Position numbers and translations under genes: made by a program | Source of the DNA: Sporomusaceae bacterium UBA7701 | Lineage (GTDB): Bacteria > Bacillota > Negativicutes > Sporomusales > UBA7701 | Reading direction: 5' to 3' | Length of the DNA: 64,000 nucleotides | Assembly: GCA_002482545.1 (NCBI GenBank) | Contig: DLGF01000014.1 | Location: forward strand, 83,268 to 147,267 | In this document: positions 51,971 through 59,990 of the stretch, piece by piece | How positions within the stretch are numbered: the first letter of the stretch is position 1 | Layout: each line of letters starts with the position of its first letter | Notes under the pieces: generated by a model | What the model was told of the DNA's origin: nothing | The model's input: only the letters and a program-made list of their open reading frames with translations | Databases searched by the model: none

Positions 51971-53443
51971 TTATCTTAATGTCTTGCAGATGAAATTTAT
52001 GGCGCGGTCCATTCTCGCCAGGCAGCGGTCTTTGCCTAACAGCACCATGACTTCAAACAATCCGGGGCTCTCCATGCGGCCTGTCAGAGCGAGCCGGGTA
52101 GGATGAATGAGATCACCGCTTTTGATGGATAGATCCTCGATCAGTTGTCGGTAAGCAGCCTCCGTATGCTGAACATCGAAACACTCAATCTGCTCCAGGC
52201 TATCCCGGCCCTGACGCAAGAGATCTGTTGTTTCCGGTTTTGAAAAGTATTTGCGCTGACCTTTTTCGTCATACTCCGTTACATCCTTGAAAAAATACTC
52301 CGTTGCTTCAGTCAGCTCGACGAGTGTCTTGACCCTATTCCGCACTACATCAATGATATTCTTGATTGAATTATACTGTTCTCCAGCTTGCATTTCTGTT
52401 ATCAAACCCTTGCGTAACAAGAAAGGTATTGTCTCCCCGATCACATCGTTCAGACTCATGCTGCTAAGATACTGGCCGTTAATCCAAGCCAGTTTTTTAG
52501 TATCATAAATTGCTGCTTTTTTGGATACTTTGCTGATCTCGAATTGTTCTACCGTTTCCGCAGGCGTTATAAGTTCCTGGTCGGTACCCGGAGACCAGCC
52601 CAAGAACGTCAGATAATTCACGATCGCCGGGGCAAGAAAGCCTTGGTCACGAAATTCTTCTATTGAGGTTGCGCCGTGACGCTTACTGAGCTTGCTGCGG
52701 TCAGGAGCCAAAATCATCGGCACATGAGCAAATTGGACAATATTATAACCCAGTGCTTGATATAGCAGCACCTGTTTCGGTGTGTTGGAGAGATGCTCTT
52801 CCGCCCGGATGACGTGACTAATGTTCATTGCGTGGTCGTCAATGACACAAGCGAAATTATAGGCGGGTATTCCGTTTGACTTCACGATGATCAGGTCGTC
52901 CAACTGGTCCAGTTCAAAATTCACGTTCCCATGAATCAAGTCAGTAACCTTTATTTGTCCGCGGTCGGGAACCCGTAGTCTAACGACAGCTTCCTCCCCA
53001 GCTTCTATTCGTTTTAGGGCATCTGTTTGAGAAATGCCGCGGCACTTGCCGTTGTAGCGGAACGCCTGGCCCGTCTGCCGCTGAAGCTCCCGTGTCTGGG
53101 CCAACTCGTCGGGTGCGCAAAAACAATAATAAGCTTTTCCTTCTTTGACCAGCCGCTGAGCTTCCTTTTGATACATCTCCAGCCGCTGGGATTGATAGTA
53201 GGGACCGCACGGGCCACCAACTTCCGGTCCCTCATCCCAGTCTATCCCCAGCCATTTCATACTCGCCAGAATTTGCGATACAGAGTCTTCCTTCAACCGC
53301 TGGGTATCGGTATCTTCAATCCGTAAAACAAACTGCCCGCCCAGCTTGCGGGCAAAAAACCAATTAAATAAAGCGGTTCTTGCTCCGCCGACATGCAAAT
53401 AGCCAGTTGGACTCGGGGCAAATCTTACTCTGACATGATTCAA
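51971..53443 (-). CDS. gltX: Glutamyl-tRNA synthetase
   Basis: GltX charges tRNA-Glu. FAPSPTGYLHVGGARTA holds the HIGH motif and SKLSKRHGA the KMSK motif. Length (490) and the C-terminal anticodon domain are normal. A TTG start at 53443 is chosen because AGGAGGT lies 7 nt upstream and the family N-terminus begins there. tRNA-Glu(CTC) follows on the same strand. Confidence 0.97.
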   Translation of the reverse strand: MNHVRVRFAPSPTGYLHVGGARTALFNWFFARKLGGQFVLRIEDTDTQRLKEDSVSQILASMKWLGIDWDEGPEVGGPCGPYYQSQRLEMYQKEAQRLVKEGKAYYCFCAPDELAQTRELQRQTGQAFRYNGKCRGISQTDALKRIEAGEEAVVRLRVPDRGQIKVTDLIHGNVNFELDQLDDLIIVKSNGIPAYNFACVIDDHAMNISHVIRAEEHLSNTPKQVLLYQALGYNIVQFAHVPMILAPDRSKLSKRHGATSIEEFRDQGFLAPAIVNYLTFLGWSPGTDQELITPAETVEQFEISKVSKKAAIYDTKKLAWINGQYLSSMSLNDVIGETIPFLLRKGLITEMQAGEQYNSIKNIIDVVRNRVKTLVELTEATEYFFKDVTEYDEKGQRKYFSKPETTDLLRQGRDSLEQIECFDVQHTEAAYRQLIEDLSIKSGDLIHPTRLALTGRMESPGLFEVMVLLGKDRCLARMDRAINFICKTLR

Positions 53444-53682
53444 AGCCGGTACCTCCTACCTTGGTATGCAAGATTTATTATACCACATCGATCAGCCAAT
53501 TGATCACCCAGCGGAAGCACAGGAGACCTTCGGCGGCCACCAAGCCTTACAGTAAACTCGAATCGCTTACCGTAGGCGCAACAAGTGCTGTCATTTCCAT
53601 CCCGTTGGCTTGTCGCAATTTTAGGGCTTTGCGGCACATTGGCAAACCACAAACTGCTAATTGCCAGTGCTTTCACTTGGAG
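53444..53682. other. Intergenic region between gltX and tRNA-Lys
   Basis: No gene is seen. It should contain the gltX promoter on the minus strand. No T-box features were recognised. Confidence 0.4.
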
Positions 53683-53711
53683 TTGACAACACCTGATTCA
53701 ATATATAAAAT
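53683..53711 (+). promoter_or_regulatory. tRNA-Lys promoter
   Basis: TTGACA (53683-53688) and TAAAAT (53706-53711) are separated by 17 bases, close to the sigma-A consensus. Transcription would start about 23 bases before the tRNA. Confidence 0.75.
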
Positions 53712-53740
53712 ATATAAATGTGAATAATAGAATCTATAAT

Positions 53741-53816
<76 letters not shown>

Positions 53817-53823
53817 AAAATTT

Positions 53824-53849
53824 AAGGCTTAGCGATAACGCTAGGCCTT
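53824..53849 (+). terminator. tRNA-Lys terminator
   Basis: AAGGCTTAGCG pairs with CGCTAGGCCTT around a 4-nt loop with one mismatch, followed by ATTTATT. Confidence 0.8.
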
Positions 53850-53928
53850 ATTTATTATATAGCAACCATTAGTAAACATGCTGTCTAATCGTAAAAGCCC
53901 GGTTGCCGTTGGTTTATTTCAGGGCAAG

Positions 53929-53967
53929 CCACCATGTCGTGTTAAAAAACTGTTTGCAAGGCTTTAG
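53929..53967. repeat. 39-bp dispersed repeat, copy B
   Basis: Second copy of the repeat at 50394-50432, with a few substitutions and one deletion. It lies directly downstream of the monooxygenase-like gene on the minus strand, where a terminator would be expected, but its right arm no longer pairs well. Confidence 0.55.
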
Positions 53968-53975
53968 AGATTCAT

Positions 53976-54275
53976 CTATTTATTAATAGACGCAATTTCT
54001 TTATATAAAGTAACTGATGGCTTTTCTGCTAATAAATCAGGAATCATACTAAACAGCTCTTGTAGATATGCTGTAGACCCATGAAAATCCAACGCTTCTT
54101 TATCAGCATATTTTTCATAAAAAAGAAATTTACCTGAGTCATCATGCGAACGATGCAAAACATACTGTAATGTACCCTTTTCAAGTTCCACCATCGGTAT
54201 TACAGATTTCAAAGCCGCCTCAAGTTCAGCTTCCTTACCTTGTTGTGCTTTCATAGTCGCGACTAAAACAATCAT
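53976..54275 (-). CDS. Antibiotic biosynthesis monooxygenase (ABM)-domain protein
   Basis: This 99-residue protein is a single ferredoxin-like ABM domain (IVLVATMKAQQGKEAELEAAL, GTLQYVLHRSHDDSGKFLFYEKYADKEALDFH). Such proteins oxidise quinol-like substrates without cofactor, or scavenge reactive compounds. The ATG at 54275 has GGGGGAAGG upstream; the longer in-frame extension is unlikely. It follows the flavin reductase and Old Yellow Enzyme genes on the same strand after a structured 150-base gap. Confidence 0.88.
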   Translation of the reverse strand: MIVLVATMKAQQGKEAELEAALKSVIPMVELEKGTLQYVLHRSHDDSGKFLFYEKYADKEALDFHGSTAYLQELFSMIPDLLAEKPSVTLYKEIASINK

Positions 54276-54427
54276 GAAATTGCCTTCCCCCTTTGTTAAA
54301 TTATGGGCTTTATGCTGTATGGGCGCTCCCATGCGGTTTGTTCCGGATTGCGGACAAAGATTTCTGCGAGCGCCTTGATCAGGCTTTCTCATCCAATATT
54401 GAGCCAGCCGTTATTCTTTCCCGCTTT

Positions 54428-54994
54428 TCATACCTCACGTTTACTATAACCCGCTACCCCCAATTTTTCTCCCATAGAACGATATTCTCCAAAGCTATAA
54501 CCATAAGGCCTTATTTTCTCTAAATCAGGATTACCGTCTTTTTTGATTGCTTCTTCGTCATAATGTATGGCAACAATTTCGCCAACAAATATGTCATGAC
54601 TTCCATAATTCAAAATATCTTTTACCTTGCATTCGATATTGACGGCGCATTCCTTTATCAATGGAGCTTTTACAATTGTTGCCGGTATCGGAGTTAGGCC
54701 GGTTTCTGCAAACTTATCTACATTTTTCCCAGATACGATTCCGCAATAATCGGTTATCTTTGCCAAATTATCAGAAGGGATATTTATGACATATTCCATC
54801 GATTCCTTTACTATCGAATGAGAATATCTTGCCGGATTTACCGCAATGTAAACGACAGCGGGGCTATGACTGAAAACACCGGTCCAGGCTATTGTAATAA
54901 TATTGGGCTTTTTATCCTCTGTTTTTACCGTTACTAGTACAGTTGGCTCCGGTAACGGTGAAACATTCAATTGGTTTAAATTTTTTTTACTCAT
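54428..54994 (-). CDS. Flavin reductase-like (FMN-binding split-barrel) protein
   Basis: This 188-residue protein has the flavin reductase-like fold: VLVTVKTEDKKPNIITIAWTGVFSHSPAVVYIAVNPARYSHSI, then EYVINIPSDNLAKITDYCGIVSG. Members bind FMN and are often reductases or flavoredoxins. It lies 25 bases after the Old Yellow Enzyme gene and could supply it with electrons. GGAGC lies 8 nt upstream of the ATG. Confidence 0.9.
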   Translation of the reverse strand: MSKKNLNQLNVSPLPEPTVLVTVKTEDKKPNIITIAWTGVFSHSPAVVYIAVNPARYSHSIVKESMEYVINIPSDNLAKITDYCGIVSGKNVDKFAETGLTPIPATIVKAPLIKECAVNIECKVKDILNYGSHDIFVGEIVAIHYDEEAIKKDGNPDLEKIRPYGYSFGEYRSMGEKLGVAGYSKREV

Positions 54995-55019
54995 TTTATT
55001 CGCTCCATTTTTCTAAATT

Positions 55020-56210
55020 TTAAATCTTGCCGTAATAACATTTTAAGGGGCTTTTTTCTATTCCTATCTGGCAATAATTACAATCTATGCATCTTGATTC
55101 TGGTTGTTTACCTTCCATAAGCCGCTTTACGATGTCCGGTTCAATAATAAACGGTTTGGCCATAGAAACGAAATCACTTTGTTCATTACGGATAATATGT
55201 TTAATATCTGCGAGATTCCTAATGCCTCCCACAACAATAACAGGCATGCTTACATTTTTTTTGATTTTCATCGCACTAGCAACATTATATAAATGTCTTG
55301 GTTCGGGACTTGCAAAATAATATTGTAGGATAGGTTTGACCATGGGATGAAGCAGCCTGGGAACCCGTTTCATTAAGTGATTATGTTTGGCGATCATGTC
55401 AAAAGGAAAATCTCCTCTTAACGCCATAAATCCTTCTTCGGCAATACCGCATGATACCTCAATCGCATCACACCCCGATTTCTCAAGGTACCGGGCAATC
55501 AACACAGCCTCATCCGGTTTTAAGCCGTCTTTTGACTTTTCATAACCATTAATTTTAGCAATAATCGGGAAATCACCGACTTTTTCCCTGGCTCTTTCCA
55601 TAATCTCTTTTACGATTCGGAAACGGTTTTCAGTAGTCCCACCCCATTTGTCTTTTCGTTTATTCATATGCGGCGATAAAAACGCTGATAGCAAATAACC
55701 ATGCGAAAGTTGCAGCTGGACACCGTCAAATCCGGCTTTGTCCGCTCTCTCTACCGCACTTGCGAAGTTCTCTACAATCTCATAGATTTCAGATTCATTT
55801 AATTCCCGGGGAATGTCTTCGTTATACAATCTATCTTTGATAGAAGACGGAGCGACAGTAGGCCGGCCTGTCACCCGTGAAAATGTTTGCCGACCACAAT
55901 GAGTAATCTGTAAGAAAATTGGAGTATTGTACCGATGAACCCGGTCTACAAGTTTCTTGTAATAGAGGATTCTTTCATCGGTATCAATCATCAACATATT
56001 CGCGAGCGGGGATTTCCCGTTTTGCATAATTGCGGCATAACCGGTGATGATTGCTCCTGCCCCGCCCTTGGCCAGGGCCTCGTATTTTCCAAGCAAGGCA
56101 TCGGTGGGATTGCCGTCGGCATCCGCCAGACCCTCGTGGGTAGCGGAGCGAATAATTTTATTTTTCAGTTTGACTCCTGCAATCCGGGCTTCGAAAAACA
56201 CATCTTTCAT
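55020..56210 (-). CDS. Old Yellow Enzyme-family NADH:flavin oxidoreductase, short form with Cys cluster
   Basis: The 396-residue protein is an FMN TIM barrel that reduces activated C=C bonds (KNKIIRSATHEGLADADG, FLQITHCGRQT, DGVQLQLSHGYLLSAFLSP, VVGGIRN). A C-terminal cluster motif (CIDCNYCQIG plus a later Cys) resembles that of 2,4-dienoyl-CoA reductases, but the FAD/NAD half of those enzymes is absent. Electrons must come from a partner, perhaps the neighbouring flavin reductase-like protein. GGGAGGA lies 7 nt upstream. It is divergent from a TetR regulator. Confidence 0.92.
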   Translation of the reverse strand: MKDVFFEARIAGVKLKNKIIRSATHEGLADADGNPTDALLGKYEALAKGGAGAIITGYAAIMQNGKSPLANMLMIDTDERILYYKKLVDRVHRYNTPIFLQITHCGRQTFSRVTGRPTVAPSSIKDRLYNEDIPRELNESEIYEIVENFASAVERADKAGFDGVQLQLSHGYLLSAFLSPHMNKRKDKWGGTTENRFRIVKEIMERAREKVGDFPIIAKINGYEKSKDGLKPDEAVLIARYLEKSGCDAIEVSCGIAEEGFMALRGDFPFDMIAKHNHLMKRVPRLLHPMVKPILQYYFASPEPRHLYNVASAMKIKKNVSMPVIVVGGIRNLADIKHIIRNEQSDFVSMAKPFIIEPDIVKRLMEGKQPESRCIDCNYCQIGIEKSPLKCYYGKI

Positions 56211-56276
56211 ATCTTATCCTCCCGTCATGGTAGAGATACGCTTTACACAGGTAATTTAATAGACTATAATCCGAAT

Positions 56277-56292
56277 ATAGACTCGAGTCTAT
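56277..56292. promoter_or_regulatory. TetR-type operator palindrome
   Basis: ATAGACTCGAGTCTAT is a perfect 16-base palindrome between the divergent Old Yellow Enzyme and TetR genes. A further AATAGACTATA lies at 56258, suggesting a second half-site. Confidence 0.65.
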
Positions 56293-56388
56293 TATATTTG
56301 CACTATCCTGTTGCTTCAACCATCAATATCAAGGCTACGGTCTATTACTCAACCAATCGGACTGTTCCGTCTAGTAAGGAGAATGAAA

Positions 56389-56928
56389 ATGACAGACCGG
56401 CGCATAAAAAAAACCCAAGCCGCCATCCAGGCCGCTTTTGCCAAATTGTTGTCGGAAATGAACATGGAAGATATCACGGTGAAAAGGTTGTGCGAAACAG
56501 CCGATATCAATAAAAGCACCTTTTACTTGCACTATAAAGATATTTATGACTGTGCGGATTGTTTGCGGGATACCATTCTCGATGAGGTCAGCAATGTATT
56601 CGCGCCATATGACTTTAACGGGATTATCAATAACTTTTCAATTATATTAAAAAACATTATGAACGTATTTGAAAAGAACCGGGAACTTTATATGCCCTTT
56701 CTTAAATCGCCGAGTCTCGCTTCCAGTTCCTGCAAAATGAAGCATCTTCTCATTGAGAATATAGTTCAAAGGACAGATCCCGACAATCAGGATAACGGAA
56801 TATCCCGCTGTACAGTTACATTTGTTATTAGCGGTATTATCAGCGTTCTTGAGCAATATGATTTTGCCGAAATTAATCAGCAAACGATTTCCGTCCTGGC
56901 TGACAAAGTAAAGAATGGATTTATCTAG
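56389..56928 (+). CDS. TetR/AcrR-family transcriptional regulator
   Basis: This 179-residue repressor has the TetR helix-turn-helix (TQAAIQAAFAKLLSEMNMEDITVKRLCETADINKSTFYLHYKD) and a C-terminal ligand domain with several cysteines (DCADC, SSSCKM, SRC). The ATG at 56389 has AAGGAG 7 nt upstream. It probably represses the divergent Old Yellow Enzyme operon through the palindrome at 56277. Confidence 0.92.
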   Translation: MTDRRIKKTQAAIQAAFAKLLSEMNMEDITVKRLCETADINKSTFYLHYKDIYDCADCLRDTILDEVSNVFAPYDFNGIINNFSIILKNIMNVFEKNRELYMPFLKSPSLASSSCKMKHLLIENIVQRTDPDNQDNGISRCTVTFVISGIISVLEQYDFAEINQQTISVLADKVKNGFI

Positions 56929-57029
56929 CAAAAGTTCTCAAATTGGGTACGACTGGTTGCTGGGCGGGTCTCTTGGAAGGCGCCATAGGGAGGCTGTCCT
57001 AGAGAGCTAAAATAAAGGAGCAATATAAG

Positions 57030-58286
57030 ATGGCACAGTTGCAAACGCTGGAAAGACTGGTTGCAAGCAAAGGGTTTCCCCTGTATGTGTATGAAGAAGA
57101 GGCTATCGCGAAGCAGGTTGCAACGATCAAAGAAGCTCTGCCGGATTTTGAGATTTTCTATTCGGTCAAGACGAACCCCTACCCGCAAATCTGCCGTTAC
57201 ATGAGCCGGCAAGGCTTGGGGGCCGACGCAGCTTCGGCCGAAGAAGTGCGTAAAGCGGTCGACTCCGGTTTCGCTTACCATAACATCCTGTATTCTTCGC
57301 CGGGAAAAACCCCGGCCGACATTGACGCTACCCTCGGAAAAGCCCTGCTCGTAGCGGACTCCTACAACGAACTGGCTATGATTAATTCAATCGGCCAAAA
57401 ACGGTGCGAAAGGATTGCCGTCAGCCTGCGCATCAATCCCGCCTTCCACATTGGCATGGGCTCCTCACCGGAAATCACAACAGCGGGAGCCGCCAGTAAA
57501 TTTGGGGTGGATGAAGAAAGCCTTTTGTTTAACAAGCCTTTTATCGACACCCTGGAATTTATCGACATCACCGGTATTCACGTCTTTTTACGCAGCCAGG
57601 TCTTGGGCGATGACGCAATATATCAGTATTTTAAACGGGTTTTTGAAATAGCCGCTTTTTGCCAGGATAAAATGGACTGGAATCTGTCCTTAATCGACTT
57701 CGGCGGCGGATTCGGCGTCCCATATTCCCCAACCGACCAACCGCTTGACTGGAATACGTTGGGCCAGAAAATGAAAGAACTGGTCACCCGGCAGGATTTC
57801 GCCGGAAAAGAAAAACCCCGCCTCATTGTTGAGAGCGGGCGCTTTCTGGTTGCGCAGGCGGGGAGTTTCGTCACGCGGGTTGTTGACGTGAAAACATCGC
57901 GGGGTCAAAAATTCGTTATTGTTCACGGCGGGTTGAGCGGCTTTCTGCGCCCGTCCGTCACCAATATAGTCCGCCTGATGGCATCGGGGGACACCGGAAG
58001 ATCGTTCGAACCGCTGTTCAGCTCGCAGAATGCTCATCTGCCCTGCATTCCGGCAAAAGCCGGCGAACCTGCCGAACCGGTTACAATTGTAGGAAACTTG
58101 TGCACATCCATGGACGTGATGGCACGGGACGCATACATGCCTAACCCGCAAGTCGGCGACATCGTGTGTTTCGGAAATGCCGGCGCTTATGGCTATTCAC
58201 TGAGCCCATCCGATTTTGCCGGACATCCCCGCCCCCGGGAGATTTATCTGAATGCCGCCGGACTTATTGCCGAAGACTTCTTATAA
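57030..58286 (+). CDS. PLP-dependent group IV decarboxylase (diaminopimelate decarboxylase-like)
   Basis: The 418-residue enzyme belongs to the fold type III family with LysA. The PLP Lys lies in FYSVKTNP (about residue 47). GGGFG, ESGRFLVAQAG and GNLCTSMDVMARD, with the catalytic Cys and Asp, are present, as is the final NAGAYGYS. The usual HIGSQ block reads HVFLRSQ, so the His that stacks on PLP is Phe and the following Gly is Arg. Substrate may differ from meso-diaminopimelate. AAAGGAG precedes the start. The gene is monocistronic. Confidence 0.87.
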   Translation: MAQLQTLERLVASKGFPLYVYEEEAIAKQVATIKEALPDFEIFYSVKTNPYPQICRYMSRQGLGADAASAEEVRKAVDSGFAYHNILYSSPGKTPADIDATLGKALLVADSYNELAMINSIGQKRCERIAVSLRINPAFHIGMGSSPEITTAGAASKFGVDEESLLFNKPFIDTLEFIDITGIHVFLRSQVLGDDAIYQYFKRVFEIAAFCQDKMDWNLSLIDFGGGFGVPYSPTDQPLDWNTLGQKMKELVTRQDFAGKEKPRLIVESGRFLVAQAGSFVTRVVDVKTSRGQKFVIVHGGLSGFLRPSVTNIVRLMASGDTGRSFEPLFSSQNAHLPCIPAKAGEPAEPVTIVGNLCTSMDVMARDAYMPNPQVGDIVCFGNAGAYGYSLSPSDFAGHPRPREIYLNAAGLIAEDFL

Positions 58287-58666
58287 ATTATCGAACCATG
58301 AAACCTTTAGCAGCTCCGGCTTGGCCGTCACGGCTGATAGTAAAGAATGGATTCACCCATTAGCCTTCTTCTCAATAAAATCCCTCGCCGTTATGGCGAG
58401 GGATTTTTCTTAAATTAATATATAAATGTTACCTGTATGAATACGGCATCACTGCCCCACAATAAATCTTCCAAATATTTGGATGTAAGATAATTATATG
58501 CCTATACAGTCATCTTTTACAGATAATTCCCCGCTCTTTTACGGGCAGTTTTTAGGGATTACAATAAAAAAGCGACTGGTCACTCATGACCCAGAATAAA
58601 CCTGTTATTATTTCAATCCCCAGGCGAGCGGCAATTTCTCGCCAGTTTTTGCTACTATTCGGATAG
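58287..58666. other. Intergenic region
   Basis: It holds the decarboxylase terminator at 58377-58407. The rest is AT-rich with no recognisable gene. Minus-strand transcripts from the XRE gene would run into it. Confidence 0.4.
58377..58407 (+). terminator. Decarboxylase gene terminator
   Basis: AAATCCCTCGCC pairs perfectly with GGCGAGGGATTT around a 5-nt loop, followed by TTCTT. Confidence 0.9.
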
Positions 58667-59077
58667 TTACGCATGAATTTTTTTTTCATCGTAAGTGGCG
58701 CAATGCTGTTTGAAAGCTTCTTTAAATTGAATTTTGGCCCAACCACGCAGGTCTGGATCATCACTATCCATTAATTCTTTTAATACGTCGATCATCGCTT
58801 TTAAATCGGGGTCGAAAACGGCCTCGACTTTTTGTGTTGGCAAATCCTGTTCTTTTCCTGTAAGTATCCAATCAATAGAATAATCAAATTTTTGATTAAT
58901 AGCTTTCAAAGCAAGTGCTCCAGGCAATGATTTTCCCGTTTCCCAGGTACCAACATTTCCTTGCGAAACACCAAGTTCTTTAGCAAAGTTTGCCTGGGAA
59001 AGGCCAGCCTTTTTTCTTATAGCTTTTAGTCTTTCTACAATTTCTTGTATCTCATGGGCTTCTTGAAAATCTTGCAT
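58667..59077 (-). CDS. XRE-family (phage repressor-like) regulator
   Basis: Residues 12-70 are a Cro/CI-type helix-turn-helix (RLKAIRKKAGLSQANFAKELGVSQGNVGTWETG), followed by a conserved NQKFDYSIDWILTG and an acidic helical tail. The ATG at 59077 has AAGGTGAT 7 nt upstream; the ATG three codons earlier is too close to it. Upstream lie two 17-base direct repeats that it probably binds. With the divergent Ner-like gene it resembles a phage lysogeny switch. Confidence 0.88.
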   Translation of the reverse strand: MQDFQEAHEIQEIVERLKAIRKKAGLSQANFAKELGVSQGNVGTWETGKSLPGALALKAINQKFDYSIDWILTGKEQDLPTQKVEAVFDPDLKAMIDVLKELMDSDDPDLRGWAKIQFKEAFKQHCATYDEKKIHA

Positions 59078-59098
59078 CGGTATCATCACCTTAAAATA

Positions 59099-59147
59099 AA
59101 TCAAAAATTAGATTAATTACTCTTGAGAATAATCAAAAATTAGATTA
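59099..59147. promoter_or_regulatory. Twin 17-bp direct repeats upstream of the XRE gene
   Basis: AATCAAAAATTAGATTA occurs at 59099-59115 and 59131-59147, 32 bases apart, which is three helical turns. Each unit has AATC/GATT ends in inverted orientation. They are likely operators for the XRE repressor. Confidence 0.65.
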
Positions 59148-59424
59148 TAATGAATCTATACAGATAAACTTGTTAATTTATTATTCCCCAAAAATACCAC
59201 GTTTAACGAACGCGGCAAAGGGAGGCTTAAACGAAAATAAATTGTAAATTCGACGGACGATTAATGGACGGATTTAAATATCCACAAAAAGAAGGATTCC
59301 ATTTCCTGCTAAGGCGTGACCTTGAAGGCCGGTCGGAGGAGACAAGCCTCCCTCCAGTTCAGGGCGATAAGGGGGCTTTTTAACCCAATTCAAAATAATA
59401 ACTTTTAAGGAGGTCAAAATTATT
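59148..59424. other. Long leader between XRE and Ner-like genes
   Basis: No gene is seen. The leader of the Ner-like gene contains GC-rich hairpin-capable segments near 59320-59360. I compared it with c-di-GMP and other common riboswitch cores and found no match. Confidence 0.35.
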
Positions 59425-59622
59425 ATGAAGCCTAATGAAATCCGGGCTGAACTGCTTTTAAAAGGCATCCGTCCCGCTATGATTGCCGGCAAGCTAAAGG
59501 TTAGCCGCGCCGCAGTTAGCAATGTGATTAGCGGCAAGTTCAAAAGCCTGCGGATCCAAGAAGAAATTGCTCAAGTGATCGACCGCACAGTTGAAGAAAT
59601 CTGGCCGCAATGGGCGGCATAA
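59425..59622 (+). CDS. Ner/Nlp-like small helix-turn-helix protein
   Basis: This 65-residue protein is a single helix-turn-helix domain (NEIRAELLLKGIRPAMIAGKLKVSRAAVSNVISGKFKSLR) ending in DRTVEEIWPQW, a tail seen in Ner proteins of Mu-like phages and in host Nlp regulators. AAGGAGGT lies 9 nt upstream. It faces the XRE repressor gene across a 350-base region, as early genes do in transposable phages. No other phage gene is present. Confidence 0.8.
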   Translation: MKPNEIRAELLLKGIRPAMIAGKLKVSRAAVSNVISGKFKSLRIQEEIAQVIDRTVEEIWPQWAA

Positions 59623-59990
59623 AGGATACAAGAACAGATGGAATGGAAGCCCGCAAGCATCAAGGGCAACCCGAAATTTACGAGACCAAAGAAGCCCGAT
59701 AATTACCTTTTTTAATTCTTTACTTAACAAATTAATCCTGCAAAACAATTCTGAAAAGGGCTTAAAGCGCCGGTAAAGCTCGCATGGGTGGTTTGTCCCA
59801 TGCGAAATGAAGACAAAAACAGACCGGGATCAGGAAAACCAAATCAGTCCGTTTGACACCTAGAAACAAAAACGTTGGGTGACTGCCACTTTGCAAGTCC
59901 AAAATAGGCGCCCAGGATATTGAAGGCACCCGCTCCCAGAATCATTAAAATAGTGACCTTTCCTTAGTTCAATGCAAGAGGAGAAATAGT
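59623..59990. other. Intergenic region upstream of the HD-GYP gene
   Basis: No convincing large gene. A hairpin CGCATGGG/CCCATGCG lies at 59781-59804. A 33-codon minus-strand frame (59844-59945) encodes a hydrophobic peptide and is discussed as a finding. The HD-GYP promoter should lie here. Confidence 0.4.

Noticed and set aside
59148..59424. c-di-GMP riboswitch before the Ner-like gene
   Set aside because: The conserved GEMM core and tetraloop arrangement are absent. The GC-rich stems match no riboswitch I know.
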